Part shown: in pieces, positions 18,188 through 27,829 of the stretch | How positions within the stretch are numbered: the first letter of the stretch is position 1 | Layout: each line of letters opens with the position of its first letter | From: Flavobacterium psychrotrophum | GTDB lineage: Bacteria; Bacteroidota; Bacteroidia; Flavobacteriales; Flavobacteriaceae | Reading direction: 5' to 3' | DNA: 64,000 nucleotides | Assembly (NCBI RefSeq): GCF_003403075.1 | Contig: NZ_CP031557.1 | Coordinates: 372,001 to 436,000, forward strand | Notes under the pieces: model-generated | Seen by the model: only the letters and a program-made list of their open reading frames with translations | The model's database searches: none | What the model was told of the DNA's origin: nothing | Program-made: the position numbers and the translations under genes

Positions 18188-19162
18188 ATGCGAAATAATG
18201 TTTTTTATTTTTTATTTTTTATTTCAATATCAATGCCTGCTTTTGGTCAGGTATTCATCACCATTGATAAAGATACTCATGAGTTTATTGAAGATGTAAG
18301 CTATTCACTATTTAAAAATAAAAAGGTTGTGCATAGTGCTATAACCTTGTCAGATAAAGTTACTGCTATCAGTCCCGATGTTGTGTTTGATTCCATCACA
18401 TTGTCCAGGGTAGATTATGAAACCCTGGGTGTTTCAAAACAACATATGGATTCTGTATTTTATCTTACTAAGAAAATATTTTATCTGGACGAGGTGGTGA
18501 TTGGTTCGGGTAATAAGAAAGAGATATTACTGGGGGAAGCCAATAGGTTTGTTAAAAGAAAATCGTCGAAAATTCAGAATGAGTTGGTTTATGGTTTAAT
18601 TTTTTTTAATGGGACACCGCAGGACTATGTTTTAGATAAGCTGGCTTTTTATGTAGAGAAGGTAAAAGTTAGAACTGCATATAAGGTGAACTTTAACAGT
18701 GTTGATGAGGAGTATGTGCACGAGGGTTTTCAGCTTGCTAAGCCCGGTGAACTTATTTTTTCGACAGATACCTTATATCTTAATTCGACAGATAAAAATA
18801 AGATTGAGGTAGCTTTGCCGAATGACTTTCACCTGCCTTCTACTAAAAAGATGTTTGTGTGGATACAGTTAATTGGTTATTATGATGAAAACGGTAGAAA
18901 GTATACTCCTGAGTTGGATAGACAGACAAAAATTAAGTTCCAGATGTCTAACCAGACTAATTATTATTCACGTATGGCTGATGGGTATAAGAAAGACGGG
19001 ACGACTGATTTTATAGCTAACATGAATGCTATGTATAATTATGAGTACGCTTATCGTTTCTTTTCAACACCGCCTAAGAGTGCTTTAGTGGCTCCGGCGA
19101 TAGTGTTATATGCGCACAAACCACAGTCAAAGCCTGTCGAAATGCAAAAAAAAACAGAGTAG
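18188..19162 (+). CDS. Exported protein of unknown function inserted between rpsJ and rplC
   Basis: This encodes 324 residues with a signal peptide (hydrophobic core, cleavage after PAFGQ near residue 21). The first mature part (to about 100) resembles the small beta domains found at the start of SusC-like or carboxypeptidase-regulatory proteins, including FYLDEVVIGSGNKKE, but no plug or barrel follows. The centre (about 105-230) reads as a beta-sandwich. The function is unknown. The gene has its own terminators on both sides and, like the preceding lipoprotein gene, is A+T-rich. The two may be lineage-specific surface proteins; there is no evidence that they work with the ribosome. Confidence 0.7.
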   Translation: MRNNVFYFLFFISISMPAFGQVFITIDKDTHEFIEDVSYSLFKNKKVVHSAITLSDKVTAISPDVVFDSITLSRVDYETLGVSKQHMDSVFYLTKKIFYLDEVVIGSGNKKEILLGEANRFVKRKSSKIQNELVYGLIFFNGTPQDYVLDKLAFYVEKVKVRTAYKVNFNSVDEEYVHEGFQLAKPGELIFSTDTLYLNSTDKNKIEVALPNDFHLPSTKKMFVWIQLIGYYDENGRKYTPELDRQTKIKFQMSNQTNYYSRMADGYKKDGTTDFIANMNAMYNYEYAYRFFSTPPKSALVAPAIVLYAHKPQSKPVEMQKKTE

Positions 19163-19182
19163 ATTCTTGTGCATGTGATATA

Positions 19183-19215
19183 TCTCTGGAGTATTTACCT
19201 CCAGAGATTTTTTTT
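19183..19215 (+). terminator. Terminator before the rplC operon
   Basis: TCTCTGGAG and CTCCAGAGA form a 9-bp stem around TATTTAC, followed by eight T residues. Confidence 0.95.
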
Positions 19216-19300
19216 AGGCTATTTTTAAAGGTTTTTCCTGGGTATAAAGAGGCTTAATTACAGTAAGTCGGATAATTTTCATTTATTTTTTTGTAACTGT

Positions 19301-19330
19301 TTGATTTTCCCGTTTTAATAATTACTTTTG
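19301..19330 (+). promoter_or_regulatory. Promoter of the rplC-rplQ ribosomal operon
   Basis: TTG at 19301-19303, a 19-bp spacer and TACTTTTG at 19323-19330 match the flavobacterial consensus perfectly. The leader to the rplC ATG is about 60 nt and A+T-rich. This promoter makes the S10/spc/alpha series independent of the str promoter. Confidence 0.85.
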
Positions 19331-19396
19331 CACCCCTGTTTGGAGTATTCTATTATTTCAAATTGAAGGGAATTTAATAATTAATAATAATAATCT

Positions 19397-20014
19397 ATGT
19401 CTGGGTTAATTGGTAAAAAAATCGGCATGACCAGTATTTTCGATGAAAACGGGAAAAACATTCCTTGTACAGTTATCGAAGCTGGCCCATGCGTTGTTAC
19501 CCAAGTCAGAACCAACGCGGTTGACGGGTATGAAGCGTTACAACTTGGTTTCGATGACAAAAAAGAAAAGCAAACCGTAAAATCGGAAGCCGGCCACTTT
19601 AAAAAGGCGGGTACTGTTGCTAAGAAAAAAGTCGTTGAATTCAAGGAATTTGAAGCAGAGTACAAACTTGGTGATACTATCACTGTAGATTTGTTCGCTG
19701 AAGGAGAATTTGTAGACGTTCAGGGTGTTTCTAAAGGTAAAGGCTTTCAGGGTGTTGTAAAACGTCACGGATTTGGTGGTGTTGGACAAGCTACACACGG
19801 TCAGCACAACCGTCTTAGGGCGCCGGGTTCTGTGGGTGCGTCATCTTATCCATCAAGGGTATTCAAAGGGATGCGTATGGCAGGAAGAACAGGAGGAGAC
19901 AATGTAACAGTACAAAACCTTAGAGTTTTAAAAGTGGTTGCGGATAAAAACCTTATCGTTGTTAAGGGTGCTATACCAGGACACAAAAACTCTTACGTAA
20001 TCATTCAGAAGTAA
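19397..20014 (+). CDS. rplC: 50S ribosomal protein L3
   Basis: This encodes 205 residues, beginning [15 protein letters not shown]. It carries the long loop [18 protein letters not shown] and the [16 protein letters not shown] segment that reaches toward the peptidyl transferase centre. The Gln of the loop that is methylated in some bacteria is present. First gene of the long operon here; the stop overlaps the rplD start by one base. Confidence 0.99.
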   Translation: MSGLIGKKIGMTSIFDENGKNIPCTVIEAGPCVVTQVRTNAVDGYEALQLGFDDKKEKQTVKSEAGHFKKAGTVAKKKVVEFKEFEAEYKLGDTITVDLFAEGEFVDVQGVSKGKGFQGVVKRHGFGGVGQATHGQHNRLRAPGSVGASSYPSRVFKGMRMAGRTGGDNVTVQNLRVLKVVADKNLIVVKGAIPGHKNSYVIIQK

Positions 20015-20643
20015 TGGAAGTAAAAGTATTAGATATCAACGGAAAAGAAACTGGCAGAACGGTAACCCTTTCTGATTCAGTATTCGCAATTGAGCCTAAT
20101 AAGCATGCTGTTTATCTTGATGTTAAGCAATATCTTGCTAATCAACGTCAGGGTACGCACAAAGCTAAAGAAAGAGCTGAAGTAAAAGGTAGTACACGCA
20201 AAATCAAAAAACAAAAGGGTACAGGTACTGCACGTGCAGGTTCTATCAAAAACCCATTGTTTAAAGGTGGTGGTACTATTTTTGGCCCAAGGCCAAGAAG
20301 CTACTCTTTCAAGCTTAACAAAAATCTTAAGCGTCTTGCTCGTAAATCGGCATTCGCACTTAAGGCAAAAGAGTCAAATTTAGTGGTTGTTGAGAACTTT
20401 GAGTTTGATGCGCCAAACACTAAAAATTTCATTAACGTTTTGAAAGCTTTAGGGTTAGAGAATAAAAAATCTTTATTTGTGTTGGGTGATACAAATAAAA
20501 ATGTATATTTGTCCTCACGCAATTTGAAGGCTTCTAGTGTAGTAACTTCTTCAGAATTAAGTACTTACGCGATACTTAACGCAAACAGTCTGGTTCTTTT
20601 AGAGGGGTCGTTAGCAGGAATTGAAGAAAATTTAAGCAAATAA
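20014..20643 (+). CDS. rplD: 50S ribosomal protein L4
   Basis: This encodes 209 residues. The conserved long loop (KQKGTGTARAGSIKNPLFKG, about 69-88) that lines the exit tunnel is intact, followed by GPRPRSYSFKLNKNLKRLARKSA. L4 autoregulates the S10 operon in gamma-proteobacteria; no such leader is obvious here. One-base overlap with rplC implies translational coupling. Confidence 0.99.
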   Translation: MEVKVLDINGKETGRTVTLSDSVFAIEPNKHAVYLDVKQYLANQRQGTHKAKERAEVKGSTRKIKKQKGTGTARAGSIKNPLFKGGGTIFGPRPRSYSFKLNKNLKRLARKSAFALKAKESNLVVVENFEFDAPNTKNFINVLKALGLENKKSLFVLGDTNKNVYLSSRNLKASSVVTSSELSTYAILNANSLVLLEGSLAGIEENLSK

Positions 20644-20650
20644 TAGGGAT

Positions 20651-20941
20651 ATGAGTATCATAATTAAACCTATCGTAACTGAAAAAATAACAAAAGACGG
20701 TGAAGTTTTTAACCGTTTTGGTTTTGTTGTTGATAAAAGAGCTAACAAAATACAAATTAAGAATGCTGTAGAGGCTGCTTATAGTGTATCTGTTACTGAA
20801 GTTAACACCATGAATTACAGGGCTGATAGAACGGTTAAATACACTAAGAGTGGTTTAATCTCTGGTAAAACAAGTGCTTACAAAAAAGCAATTGTACAGG
20901 TAAAAGAAGGTGAAACAATAGATTTTTATAATAATATCTAA
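20651..20941 (+). CDS. rplW: 50S ribosomal protein L23
   Basis: This encodes 96 residues with the family opening IIKPIVTEKIT and the central RANKIQIKNAVEAAYSVSV. L23 sits at the tunnel exit and is the docking site for trigger factor and SRP. It lies 7 bp after rplD. Confidence 0.99.
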   Translation: MSIIIKPIVTEKITKDGEVFNRFGFVVDKRANKIQIKNAVEAAYSVSVTEVNTMNYRADRTVKYTKSGLISGKTSAYKKAIVQVKEGETIDFYNNI

Positions 20942-20947
20942 TAGAAC

Positions 20948-21772
20948 ATGTCAGTTAGAAAATTAAAACCTATTACCCCGGGTCAGCGTTTTAGAGTTGT
21001 GAATAGCTTTGACACTATCACAACTGATAAGCCGGAGCGTTCTTTGATCGCACCGAAAAAAAACTCAGGCGGTAGAAATAGTCAAGGAAAAATGACCATG
21101 CGTTATACAGGCGGTGGTCACAAACAAAGGTATCGTATTATCGATTTTAAACGTACTAAAGCTGGAGTTCCTGCTACGGTTAAAACTATCGAGTACGATC
21201 CAAACCGTTCAGCATTTATATCTTTATTGTATTATGCTGATGGTGCTAAAACTTATGTTATTGCACAAAACGGACTTCAGGTTGGCCAAACTGTAACTTC
21301 TGGAGAGAATGCTGCTCCGGAAATTGGTAATGCTATGCCTTTGAGTAAAATTCCTCTTGGAACCGTTATATCTTGCATCGAACTACGCCCGGGCCAGGGA
21401 GCTGTAATTGCACGTAGTGCAGGTACATTTGCTCAGCTAATGGCAAGGGACGGTAAATATGCTACAATTAAAATGCCGTCTGGAGAAACAAGACTTATCT
21501 TGTTAACCTGTTCTGCAACAATTGGAGCAGTATCTAACTCAGATCATCAGCTTATCGTTAGCGGTAAAGCAGGTAGGTCTCGTTGGTTAGGCCGTAGGCC
21601 AAGAACAAGGCCGGTAGCAATGAACCCTGTTGATCACCCAATGGGTGGTGGTGAAGGACGCTCTTCTGGAGGTCACCCACGCTCTAGGAAAGGTCTTCCG
21701 GCTAAAGGTTACAGGACACGTTCTAAAGTTAACCCGAGTAATAAGTATATCGTAGAACGTAGAAAGAAATAA
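20948..21772 (+). CDS. rplB: 50S ribosomal protein L2
   Basis: This encodes 274 residues. The RNA-binding core has [18 protein letters not shown], and the C-terminal [20 protein letters not shown] segment appears as [20 protein letters not shown] with the His needed near the peptidyl transferase centre. The basic tail is complete. It lies 6 bp after rplW. Confidence 0.99.
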   Translation: MSVRKLKPITPGQRFRVVNSFDTITTDKPERSLIAPKKNSGGRNSQGKMTMRYTGGGHKQRYRIIDFKRTKAGVPATVKTIEYDPNRSAFISLLYYADGAKTYVIAQNGLQVGQTVTSGENAAPEIGNAMPLSKIPLGTVISCIELRPGQGAVIARSAGTFAQLMARDGKYATIKMPSGETRLILLTCSATIGAVSNSDHQLIVSGKAGRSRWLGRRPRTRPVAMNPVDHPMGGGEGRSSGGHPRSRKGLPAKGYRTRSKVNPSNKYIVERRKK

Positions 21773-21782
21773 TAAGTAAGAT

Positions 21783-22061
21783 ATGGCACGTTCATTAAAG
21801 AAAGGACCTTTCGTTCACTATAAGTTAGATAAGAAAGTTCAGGAAAATATCGAAAAAGGTAATAAAGGTGTTGTAAAGACCTGGTCTCGCGCTTCTATGA
21901 TTACCCCCGATTTTGTTGGACAGACTATCGCAGTACACAACGGTCGTCAATTCGTACCGGTTTATGTAACAGAGAACATGGTAGGTCATAAATTAGGAGA
22001 ATTTTCACCAACACGCTCTTTTAGAGGTCATGCTGGTGCTAAAAACAAAGGTAAAAAATAA
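21783..22061 (+). CDS. rpsS: 30S ribosomal protein S19
   Basis: This encodes 92 residues: [15 protein letters not shown] at the start, [20 protein letters not shown] in the middle and the [13 protein letters not shown]-terminal motif. S19 binds the head of the 30S subunit with S13. It lies 10 bp after rplB and 5 bp before rplV. Confidence 0.99.
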   Translation: MARSLKKGPFVHYKLDKKVQENIEKGNKGVVKTWSRASMITPDFVGQTIAVHNGRQFVPVYVTENMVGHKLGEFSPTRSFRGHAGAKNKGKK

Positions 22062-22066
22062 TAGCA

Positions 22067-22480
22067 ATGGGAGTTCGTAAAAGAGAAGCAGCAGATGCAA
22101 GAAAAGAGGCTAATAAGTCAATTGCTTTTGCAAAATTGAACAACTGCCCTACCTCACCTAGGAAAATGCGCATAGTTGCTGACCTGGTAAGGGGACAGAA
22201 GGTAGAATTAGCCCTTAATATATTGAAATTTAACTCTAAGGAGGCTTCACGCAAGCTTGAAAAACTGCTTCTTAGCGCCATTAATAACTGGCAGCAAAAG
22301 AATGCAGAAGAAAGCCTTGAAGAAGCTGGTCTTTTTGTAAAAGAAATAAGGGTAGACGGCGGAATGATGCTAAAAAGGCTTAGGCCAGCACCACAAGGTC
22401 GCGCCCACAGGATAAGGAAACGCTCTAACCACGTTACTATCGTACTTGGAGCTACAAACAATAATACACAAAGCAATTAA
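22067..22480 (+). CDS. rplV: 50S ribosomal protein L22
   Basis: This encodes 137 residues. The globular part contains [19 protein letters not shown], and the extended beta hairpin reaching the tunnel constriction includes [20 protein letters not shown]. No change in the hairpin typical of macrolide resistance is obvious. A short Asn/Thr-rich tail ends the protein. Confidence 0.99.
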   Translation: MGVRKREAADARKEANKSIAFAKLNNCPTSPRKMRIVADLVRGQKVELALNILKFNSKEASRKLEKLLLSAINNWQQKNAEESLEEAGLFVKEIRVDGGMMLKRLRPAPQGRAHRIRKRSNHVTIVLGATNNNTQSN

Positions 22481-22488
22481 TAAACAGT

Positions 22489-23241
22489 ATGGGACAAAAG
22501 ACAAATCCAATAGGAAATCGCCTTGGTATCATCAGGGGTTGGGATTCTAACTGGTATGGCGGAAACGATTACGGCGATAAAATTGCCGAAGATCACAAGA
22601 TCAGAAAGTATATCCATGCCCGTTTATCTAAAGCTAGTGTTAGTAAGGTAATCATCGAGAGAACCCTTAAGCTTGTAACCGTTACTATCACCACTGCCCG
22701 TCCCGGTATTATTATCGGTAAAGGTGGCCAGGAGGTAGACAAGCTAAAAGAAGAACTTAAGAAAATTACCGACAAAGAGGTTCAGATCAACATCTTTGAA
22801 ATTAAAAGGCCAGAACTTGATGCTTACTTAGTAGGTACAAGCATTGCCCGCCAGATCGAAAGCCGTATCTCTTACAGAAGGGCTATCAAAATGGCTATTG
22901 CCGCTGCTATCCGTATGAATGCAGAAGGTATTAAGGTGATGATCTCAGGTCGTTTGAATGGTGCTGAAATGGCACGTTCTGAAATGTTCAAAGAAGGTCG
23001 TATCCCTTTATCAACTTTCAGAGCCGACATTGACTATGCTTTGGCTGAAGCTCACACTGCTTATGGCAGGATGGGTATCAAAGTATGGATCATGAAAGGT
23101 GAAGTTTACGGTAAAAGAGATCTTTCCCCGTTAGCAGGTATGGACAAAAAACAGTCTAAACCTTCAGGATCTCAGGACAGACCTCAAGGCGGAAGGCCGA
23201 ACAGGGATGGTGGTAAACCTAACCAACGCAAAAGAAAGTAA
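22489..23241 (+). CDS. rpsC: 30S ribosomal protein S3
   Basis: This encodes 250 residues. [20 protein letters not shown] opens it; the KH domain has [16 protein letters not shown] near residue 70, and the C-terminal domain has [15 protein letters not shown] Lys/Gln/Gly/Arg-rich, probably disordered tail of about 30 residues extends beyond the E. coli length, as often seen in Bacteroidota. S3 forms part of the mRNA entry tunnel. Confidence 0.99.
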   Translation: MGQKTNPIGNRLGIIRGWDSNWYGGNDYGDKIAEDHKIRKYIHARLSKASVSKVIIERTLKLVTVTITTARPGIIIGKGGQEVDKLKEELKKITDKEVQINIFEIKRPELDAYLVGTSIARQIESRISYRRAIKMAIAAAIRMNAEGIKVMISGRLNGAEMARSEMFKEGRIPLSTFRADIDYALAEAHTAYGRMGIKVWIMKGEVYGKRDLSPLAGMDKKQSKPSGSQDRPQGGRPNRDGGKPNQRKRK

Positions 23242-23262
23242 TTATTTTAAACCAAAGAAGTA

Positions 23263-23682
23263 ATGTTACAGCCTAAAAGAACAAAATACCGTAAGGTACA
23301 GAAAGGTAAAATGAAAGGCGTGTCTCAAAGAGGTCACGAACTTTCTAATGGTATGTTTGGTATAAAATCTTTAGATTCGTCTTTTATCACTTCTCGTCAG
23401 ATAGAGGCTGCCCGTATCGCGGCAACCCGTTTCATGAAGAGGGAAGGTCAATTATGGATTAAAATATTCCCGGATAAGCCTATCACCAAAAAGCCTCTTG
23501 AGGTACGTATGGGTAAAGGTAAAGGTGCAGTTGAATACTGGGCTGCCGTTGTTAAACCAGGAAGAATTATGTTTGAAGTAGGAGGCGTACCTCTGTCTGT
23601 AGCTAAAGAGGCACTTCGCCTGGCTGCACAGAAGCTTCCTGTAAAAACTAAGTTTATCGTTGCAAGAGATTTCGAAGCATAA
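23263..23682 (+). CDS. rplP: 50S ribosomal protein L16
   Basis: This encodes 139 residues: [19 protein letters not shown] at the start, the [20 protein letters not shown] core and an [16 protein letters not shown] end. L16 contacts the A-site tRNA and 5S/23S rRNA interface. It lies 21 bp after rpsC. Confidence 0.99.
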   Translation: MLQPKRTKYRKVQKGKMKGVSQRGHELSNGMFGIKSLDSSFITSRQIEAARIAATRFMKREGQLWIKIFPDKPITKKPLEVRMGKGKGAVEYWAAVVKPGRIMFEVGGVPLSVAKEALRLAAQKLPVKTKFIVARDFEA

Positions 23683-23694
23683 TCCAAAATTATT

Positions 23695-23886
23695 ATGAAA
23701 CAATCAGACATTAAAGATCTATCTGCAGCTGAGTTACAAGGTAAACTTGGTGAGTTACAGAAAACATATGCCGACCTAAAATCAGCCCATGCTATTACTC
23801 CAATTGAAAACCCACTACAGATCAGGTCTGTACGCAGGTCAATAGCGAGAGTAGCCACTGAGCTAAGCAAAAGAGAGTTACAATAA
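23695..23886 (+). CDS. rpmC: 50S ribosomal protein L29
   Basis: This encodes 63 residues forming the usual two-helix hairpin, with DIKDLSAAELQGKLGELQK at the start and NPLQIRSVRRSIARVATEL near the end. L29 sits next to L23 at the tunnel exit. It is in the standard place between rplP and rpsQ. Confidence 0.98.
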   Translation: MKQSDIKDLSAAELQGKLGELQKTYADLKSAHAITPIENPLQIRSVRRSIARVATELSKRELQ

Positions 23887-23903
23887 TTGTATTCTGCTGA
23901 AAG

Positions 23904-24164
23904 ATGGAAGAAAAAAGAAACTTAAGAAAAGAGCGTATAGGTGTTGTTACCAGTAACAAAATGGAGAAATCAATTGTGGTTTCCCAAACTACTAGAGTAA
24001 AACACCCATTATATGGTAAGTTCGTACTAAAAACTAAGAAGTTTGTAGCACACGACGAAAAAAATGACTGTAACATTGGAGACAGGGTAAGGATAAGTGA
24101 AACTCGTCCTTTAAGTAAAACCAAGTGTTGGAGGTTAGTTGAAATCATTGAAAGAGCGAAGTAA
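23904..24164 (+). CDS. rpsQ: 30S ribosomal protein S17
   Basis: This encodes 86 residues of the OB-fold primary rRNA-binding protein S17. [39 protein letters not shown] and the [20 protein letters not shown] segment are all typical. Two bases separate it from rplN, suggesting coupled translation. Confidence 0.99.
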   Translation: MEEKRNLRKERIGVVTSNKMEKSIVVSQTTRVKHPLYGKFVLKTKKFVAHDEKNDCNIGDRVRISETRPLSKTKCWRLVEIIERAK

Positions 24165-24166
24165 TT

Positions 24167-24535
24167 ATGGTACAACAGGAATCGAGACTAAAAGTAGCAG
24201 ATAACACGGGAGCTAAGGAAGTTTTAACTATCCGTGTATTAGGAGGAACGAAACGTCGTTATGCCTCTGTTGGAGATAAAATTGTGGTAGCAGTTAAAGA
24301 TGCAACACCAAACGGAAACGTTAAAAAAGGTGCTGTTTCTACCGCAGTTGTTGTACGTACCAAAAAAGAAGTGCGCCGTGCTGACGGATCATACATCAGG
24401 TTTGACGATAACGCTTGCGTATTGTTAAATGCTGCCGGTGAGATGAGAGGTACGCGTGTTTTTGGTCCTGTAGCAAGGGAACTTCGTGAAAAACAATTCA
24501 TGAAAATTGTATCATTAGCACCTGAAGTGCTTTAA
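24167..24535 (+). CDS. rplN: 50S ribosomal protein L14
   Basis: This encodes 122 residues, the exact usual length. [19 protein letters not shown] at the start, [20 protein letters not shown] in the middle and [20 protein letters not shown] near the end are signature segments. L14 forms bridges to the 30S subunit and binds the silencing factor RsfS. Confidence 0.99.
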   Translation: MVQQESRLKVADNTGAKEVLTIRVLGGTKRRYASVGDKIVVAVKDATPNGNVKKGAVSTAVVVRTKKEVRRADGSYIRFDDNACVLLNAAGEMRGTRVFGPVARELREKQFMKIVSLAPEVL

Positions 24536-24546
24536 TTGTTATTAAG

Positions 24547-24861
24547 ATGATAAAGCTAAAAATAAAATCAGGAGACACCGTAAGGGTAATTGCCGGAGAC
24601 CATAAAGGTAGCGAAGGTAAAGTACTGCGTGTACTTCGTGAGAAAAACAAAGCGATCGTAGAAGGTGTTAACCTTGTGTCTAAGCACACAAAGCCAAGCG
24701 CTAAAAGCCCACAGGGTGGTATCGTTAAGAAAGAGGCTCCTATCCATATTTCTAACATTGCACTTGTAGACCTTAAAACTAAGGAAACTACAAAAACAGG
24801 TGTTAGGAAAGAAGGAGATAAGAACGTGAGGTTTTCAAAAAAATCTAATCAAGTATTATAG
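24547..24861 (+). CDS. rplX: 50S ribosomal protein L24
   Basis: This encodes 104 residues with the KOW motif ([20 protein letters not shown]) at the N-terminus and [19 protein letters not shown] in the second half. L24 initiates 50S assembly. The stop codon abuts the start region of rplE. Confidence 0.99.
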   Translation: MIKLKIKSGDTVRVIAGDHKGSEGKVLRVLREKNKAIVEGVNLVSKHTKPSAKSPQGGIVKKEAPIHISNIALVDLKTKETTKTGVRKEGDKNVRFSKKSNQVL

Positions 24862-24863
24862 TG

Positions 24864-25415
24864 ATGGCTTACATACCAAGATTAAAACAAGAATATAAGG
24901 ACAGAGTAGTATCTGCACTTAAAGAAGAGTTCGGTTATAAAAACGTAATGCAGGTTCCTAAACTTGAGAAAATCGTTTTAAGCCGTGGTGTTGGCGCCGC
25001 TGTATCTGATAAGAAACTTATCGACTATGCAGTAGAAGAGCTTACAAAAGTTACCGGCCAAAAAGCGGTTTCTACCATTTCTAAGAAAGACGTTGCTACG
25101 TTTAAACTAAGAAAAGGTATGCCAATTGGCGCTAAAGTTACCCTTCGTGGTGAGAGGATGTATGAATTCCTTGACAGGCTGGTTACAGCTTCATTACCGC
25201 GAGTGCGTGATTTTAACGGTATTAAGGCTACCGGTTTTGACGGTAGGGGTAATTATAACCTGGGTGTAACTGAGCAAATCATTTTCCCTGAAATTGATAT
25301 TGATAAAGTTAACAAAATATCAGGATTAGATATTACCTTTGTAACCTCGGCACAAACCGATAAAGAAGCGAAGTCATTATTAACAGAACTAGGTTTACCT
25401 TTTAAAAAGAACTAA
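24864..25415 (+). CDS. rplE: 50S ribosomal protein L5
   Basis: This encodes 183 residues. Both GTG at 24861 and ATG at 24864 are in frame; I prefer the ATG, which gives [11 protein letters not shown] as in relatives and begins 2 bases after the rplX stop. It shows [13 protein letters not shown], the [20 protein letters not shown] segment and [16 protein letters not shown]5 binds 5S rRNA and the P-site tRNA. Confidence 0.99.
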   Translation: MAYIPRLKQEYKDRVVSALKEEFGYKNVMQVPKLEKIVLSRGVGAAVSDKKLIDYAVEELTKVTGQKAVSTISKKDVATFKLRKGMPIGAKVTLRGERMYEFLDRLVTASLPRVRDFNGIKATGFDGRGNYNLGVTEQIIFPEIDIDKVNKISGLDITFVTSAQTDKEAKSLLTELGLPFKKN

Positions 25416-25418
25416 GAC

Positions 25419-25688
25419 ATGGCTAAAGAATCAATGAAAGCCCGTGAGGTTAAAAGGATAGCTACGGTAGCTAAATATGCAGAAAAACGTAAAGCCCTTC
25501 TTGAAGCTGGTGATTACGAAGGACTTCAAAAACTACCTAAAAATGCTTCACCTGTACGTGTGCACAACCGTTGTAAACTAACAGGAAGGCCAAGAGGTTA
25601 TATGCGTCAGTTTGGTATTTCACGTGTTACTTTCCGTGAAATGGCTAATAACGGTTTAATACCGGGCGTTAAGAAGTCTAGCTGGTAA
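25419..25688 (+). CDS. rpsN: 30S ribosomal protein S14 (zinc-independent form)
   Basis: This encodes 89 residues, the long S14 type. The C-terminal signature [20 protein letters not shown] is present with a single Cys, so the two CxxC pairs of the zinc-binding short form are missing. It lies 3 bp after rplE. A 74-bp gap with a strong hairpin separates it from rpsH, the widest gap in this part of the operon. Confidence 0.99.
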   Translation: MAKESMKAREVKRIATVAKYAEKRKALLEAGDYEGLQKLPKNASPVRVHNRCKLTGRPRGYMRQFGISRVTFREMANNGLIPGVKKSSW

Positions 25689-25709
25689 TAATATCAAAGA
25701 GTATAAATT

Positions 25710-25748
25710 GGTAACAGGTTCGGCCCTATAGGGCCGAAAACCGTTACC
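25710..25748 (+). promoter_or_regulatory. Strong RNA hairpin in the rpsN-rpsH gap
   Basis: GGTAAC and GTTACC form an outer stem, and TTCGGCCC and GGGCCGAA an inner 8-bp stem capped by TATA, with a small internal loop of 3 and 4 nt between. No U-run follows, so a terminator is unlikely. It begins 22 nt after the rpsN stop and ends 14 nt before the rpsH ATG. It could be a binding site for a ribosomal protein such as S8, or an RNA-processing site; neither is proven. Confidence 0.7.
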
Positions 25749-25762
25749 GCAAATCAATTAAT

Positions 25763-26161
25763 ATGTATACAGATCCTATCGCGGATTTTTTAACCAGGGT
25801 TAGAAATGCAGTAAGGGCAAACCACAAAGTGGTAGAAATCCCTGCTTCTAACCTAAAAAAGGAAATCACTAAGATTTTGTTTGACCAAGGATACATCCTT
25901 AGTTACAAATTTGAAGACAACACTGTGCAAGGTGTTATCAAAATCGCTCTTAAGTACGACAAAGAGACTAAAGAGAGTGTAATTAAAGATATCCAGAGAA
26001 TCAGTAAACCGGGTTTACGTAAATATGCAGGTGCTGACAACCTACCAAGGATCCTTAACGGATTAGGTATTGCTATCGTTTCTACATCAAAAGGATTGAT
26101 GACTGGTAAACAAGCAAAACAACTTAACGTAGGTGGCGAGGTAATTTGCTACGTATACTAA
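25763..26161 (+). CDS. rpsH: 30S ribosomal protein S8
   Basis: This encodes 132 residues. [16 protein letters not shown] at the start, [20 protein letters not shown] in the middle and the [20 protein letters not shown] end are typical. S8 binds helix 21 of 16S rRNA and in E. coli represses the spc operon by binding its mRNA. The hairpin just upstream makes a similar local control worth testing. Confidence 0.99.
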   Translation: MYTDPIADFLTRVRNAVRANHKVVEIPASNLKKEITKILFDQGYILSYKFEDNTVQGVIKIALKYDKETKESVIKDIQRISKPGLRKYAGADNLPRILNGLGIAIVSTSKGLMTGKQAKQLNVGGEVICYVY

Positions 26162-26179
26162 TCTAAAAAGACTTATACG

Positions 26180-26722
26180 ATGTCAAGAATAGGTAAAAAT
26201 CCAGTAGCAATACCAGCCGGTGTAACTGTAGAGGTTAACGGAAATGTTGTTACAGTAAAAGGAAAAAATGGCCAGCTTACTCAGGAATTTTCTGATGTTA
26301 CAGTTAAAATCGAGGATGGTCAGGTTATAGTAGAAAGATCTTCTGATCATAAAGATCACAGGTCTAAGCACGGTTTATACAGATCACTTATAAACAACAT
26401 GATTGTAGGTGTTTCTGAAGGTTTTACAAAAAGTCTTGAGCTTGTAGGTGTAGGTTACAGGGCGTCTAACCAGGGTCAAAAACTGGATATCGCTCTTGGT
26501 TTCTCTCACAACATTGTTCTTGAGGTGGTTTCTGAGGTAGTTGTAGAAACTGTATCAGAGAAAGGTAAAAACCCTATCATAAAACTTACATCTTTTGATA
26601 AACAACTTTTAGGTCAGGTAGCGGCTAAGATTCGTTCTTTCCGTAAGCCAGAACCTTACAAAGGAAAAGGTGTTAAGTTTGTAGGTGAAGTATTGAGAAG
26701 AAAAGCAGGTAAATCAGCTTAA
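26180..26722 (+). CDS. rplF: 50S ribosomal protein L6
   Basis: This encodes 180 residues with two tandem alpha/beta domains. [17 protein letters not shown] opens it, and the C-terminal signature [19 protein letters not shown] is intact. L6 lies near the factor-binding site of the 50S subunit. It follows rpsH by 18 bp. Confidence 0.99.
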   Translation: MSRIGKNPVAIPAGVTVEVNGNVVTVKGKNGQLTQEFSDVTVKIEDGQVIVERSSDHKDHRSKHGLYRSLINNMIVGVSEGFTKSLELVGVGYRASNQGQKLDIALGFSHNIVLEVVSEVVVETVSEKGKNPIIKLTSFDKQLLGQVAAKIRSFRKPEPYKGKGVKFVGEVLRRKAGKSA

Positions 26723-26736
26723 TAATTATAAAGATC

Positions 26737-27087
26737 ATGTCATTAAACAAATCTGAAAGAAGACAAAGAATTAAGTTCAGGATCAGAAAGATTGTAAGCG
26801 GAACTGCTGCTAACCCAAGACTTTCTGTATTCAGGAGCAATAAAGAAATCTATGCTCAAATCATAGATGATGTAAATGGTGTAACTTTAGCCGCTGCCTC
26901 TTCAAGAGACAAAGGTGTTACTAAAGGCACTAACATCGAAACTGCTGCTGCAGTAGGTAAACTTATCGCTGAAAAAGCGTTACAGGCAGGTATCCAGACT
27001 ATCTCTTTTGATAGGGGAGGTTACCTTTACCACGGACGTGTTAAATCATTAGCGGAAGGCGCAAGGGAAGCCGGACTTAAATTCTAA
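26737..27087 (+). CDS. rplR: 50S ribosomal protein L18
   Basis: This encodes 116 residues. [20 protein letters not shown] and [20 protein letters not shown] are signature segments. L18 binds 5S rRNA with L5. It lies between rplF and rpsE as usual. Confidence 0.99.
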   Translation: MSLNKSERRQRIKFRIRKIVSGTAANPRLSVFRSNKEIYAQIIDDVNGVTLAAASSRDKGVTKGTNIETAAAVGKLIAEKALQAGIQTISFDRGGYLYHGRVKSLAEGAREAGLKF

Positions 27088-27096
27088 GAAGAAATT

Positions 27097-27621
27097 ATGT
27101 ATCATAATTATAAAAACGTAGAAATAGTAAAACCAAGCGGCCTTGAACTTAAAGATCGTCTGGTTTCTGTTAACCGTGTAACTAAAGTAACTAAAGGTGG
27201 TAGAGCTTTCGGCTTTTCTGCAATAGTTGTTGTAGGTGATGAGAACGGTGTAGTAGGCCATGGCCTTGGTAAATCTAAAGACGTGTCTGAGGCTATTGCT
27301 AAAGCTGTTGAAGATGCCAAGAAAAACCTTGTGAAAATTCCTCTAAGCGGACAGTCTGTTCCTCATGAGCAAAAAGGTAAATTTGGTGGTGCACGTGTGC
27401 TACTAATGCCTGCTTCTCATGGTACAGGTGTAATTGCCGGTGGTGCAGTACGTTCAGTACTTGAATCAGTAGGTATTCACGATGTATTATCTAAATCTCA
27501 GGGTTCTTCAAACCCTCACAATGTTGTTAAAGCTACTTTTGATGCCCTTCTACAAATGAGGAGCGCTGCGACTGTTGCAAAACAAAGAGGCGTTTCTTTA
27601 GAAAAAGTATTTAAAGGTTAA
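27097..27621 (+). CDS. rpsE: 30S ribosomal protein S5
   Basis: This encodes 174 residues. The N-terminal double-stranded RNA-binding fold has [18 protein letters not shown] and [20 protein letters not shown]; the second domain has [21 protein letters not shown]5 helps form the mRNA entry tunnel and controls decoding accuracy. It lies 9 bp after rplR. Confidence 0.99.
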   Translation: MYHNYKNVEIVKPSGLELKDRLVSVNRVTKVTKGGRAFGFSAIVVVGDENGVVGHGLGKSKDVSEAIAKAVEDAKKNLVKIPLSGQSVPHEQKGKFGGARVLLMPASHGTGVIAGGAVRSVLESVGIHDVLSKSQGSSNPHNVVKATFDALLQMRSAATVAKQRGVSLEKVFKG

Positions 27622-27634
27622 TTCAAAGGAAATC

Positions 27635-27817
27635 ATGGGAAAAATTAAAGTAAAACAAGTAAGGAGCAAGATCAACTGTCCTCAAACTCAGAAGCTGACT
27701 CTTGAGTCTCTTGGTCTTCGTAAGCTTGGGCAAGTTGTTGAGCACGATGCTACTCCTGCTATCCTTGGAATGGTAAACAAAGTTAAACACTTAGTTTCTG
27801 TAGAAGAAGCTAACTAA
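27635..27817 (+). CDS. rpmD: 50S ribosomal protein L30
   Basis: This encodes 60 residues. KIKVKQVRSKINCPQTQKLT and the SLGLRKLGQVVEHDATPAIL segment are typical of L30. It is small but in its standard place between rpsE and rplO. Confidence 0.98.
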   Translation: MGKIKVKQVRSKINCPQTQKLTLESLGLRKLGQVVEHDATPAILGMVNKVKHLVSVEEAN

Positions 27818-27829
27818 CAACAACAGGAA

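Noticed and set aside
22039..23870. Long antisense open frames over rplV, rpsC and rplP (up to about 145 codons)
   Set aside because: They lie wholly opposite conserved ribosomal genes, match no protein pattern, and arise from the codon use of the real genes.
25710..25748. Hairpin in the rpsN-rpsH gap as a terminator
   Set aside because: No U-run follows on either strand, and downstream genes need the same transcript; kept as a regulatory candidate.
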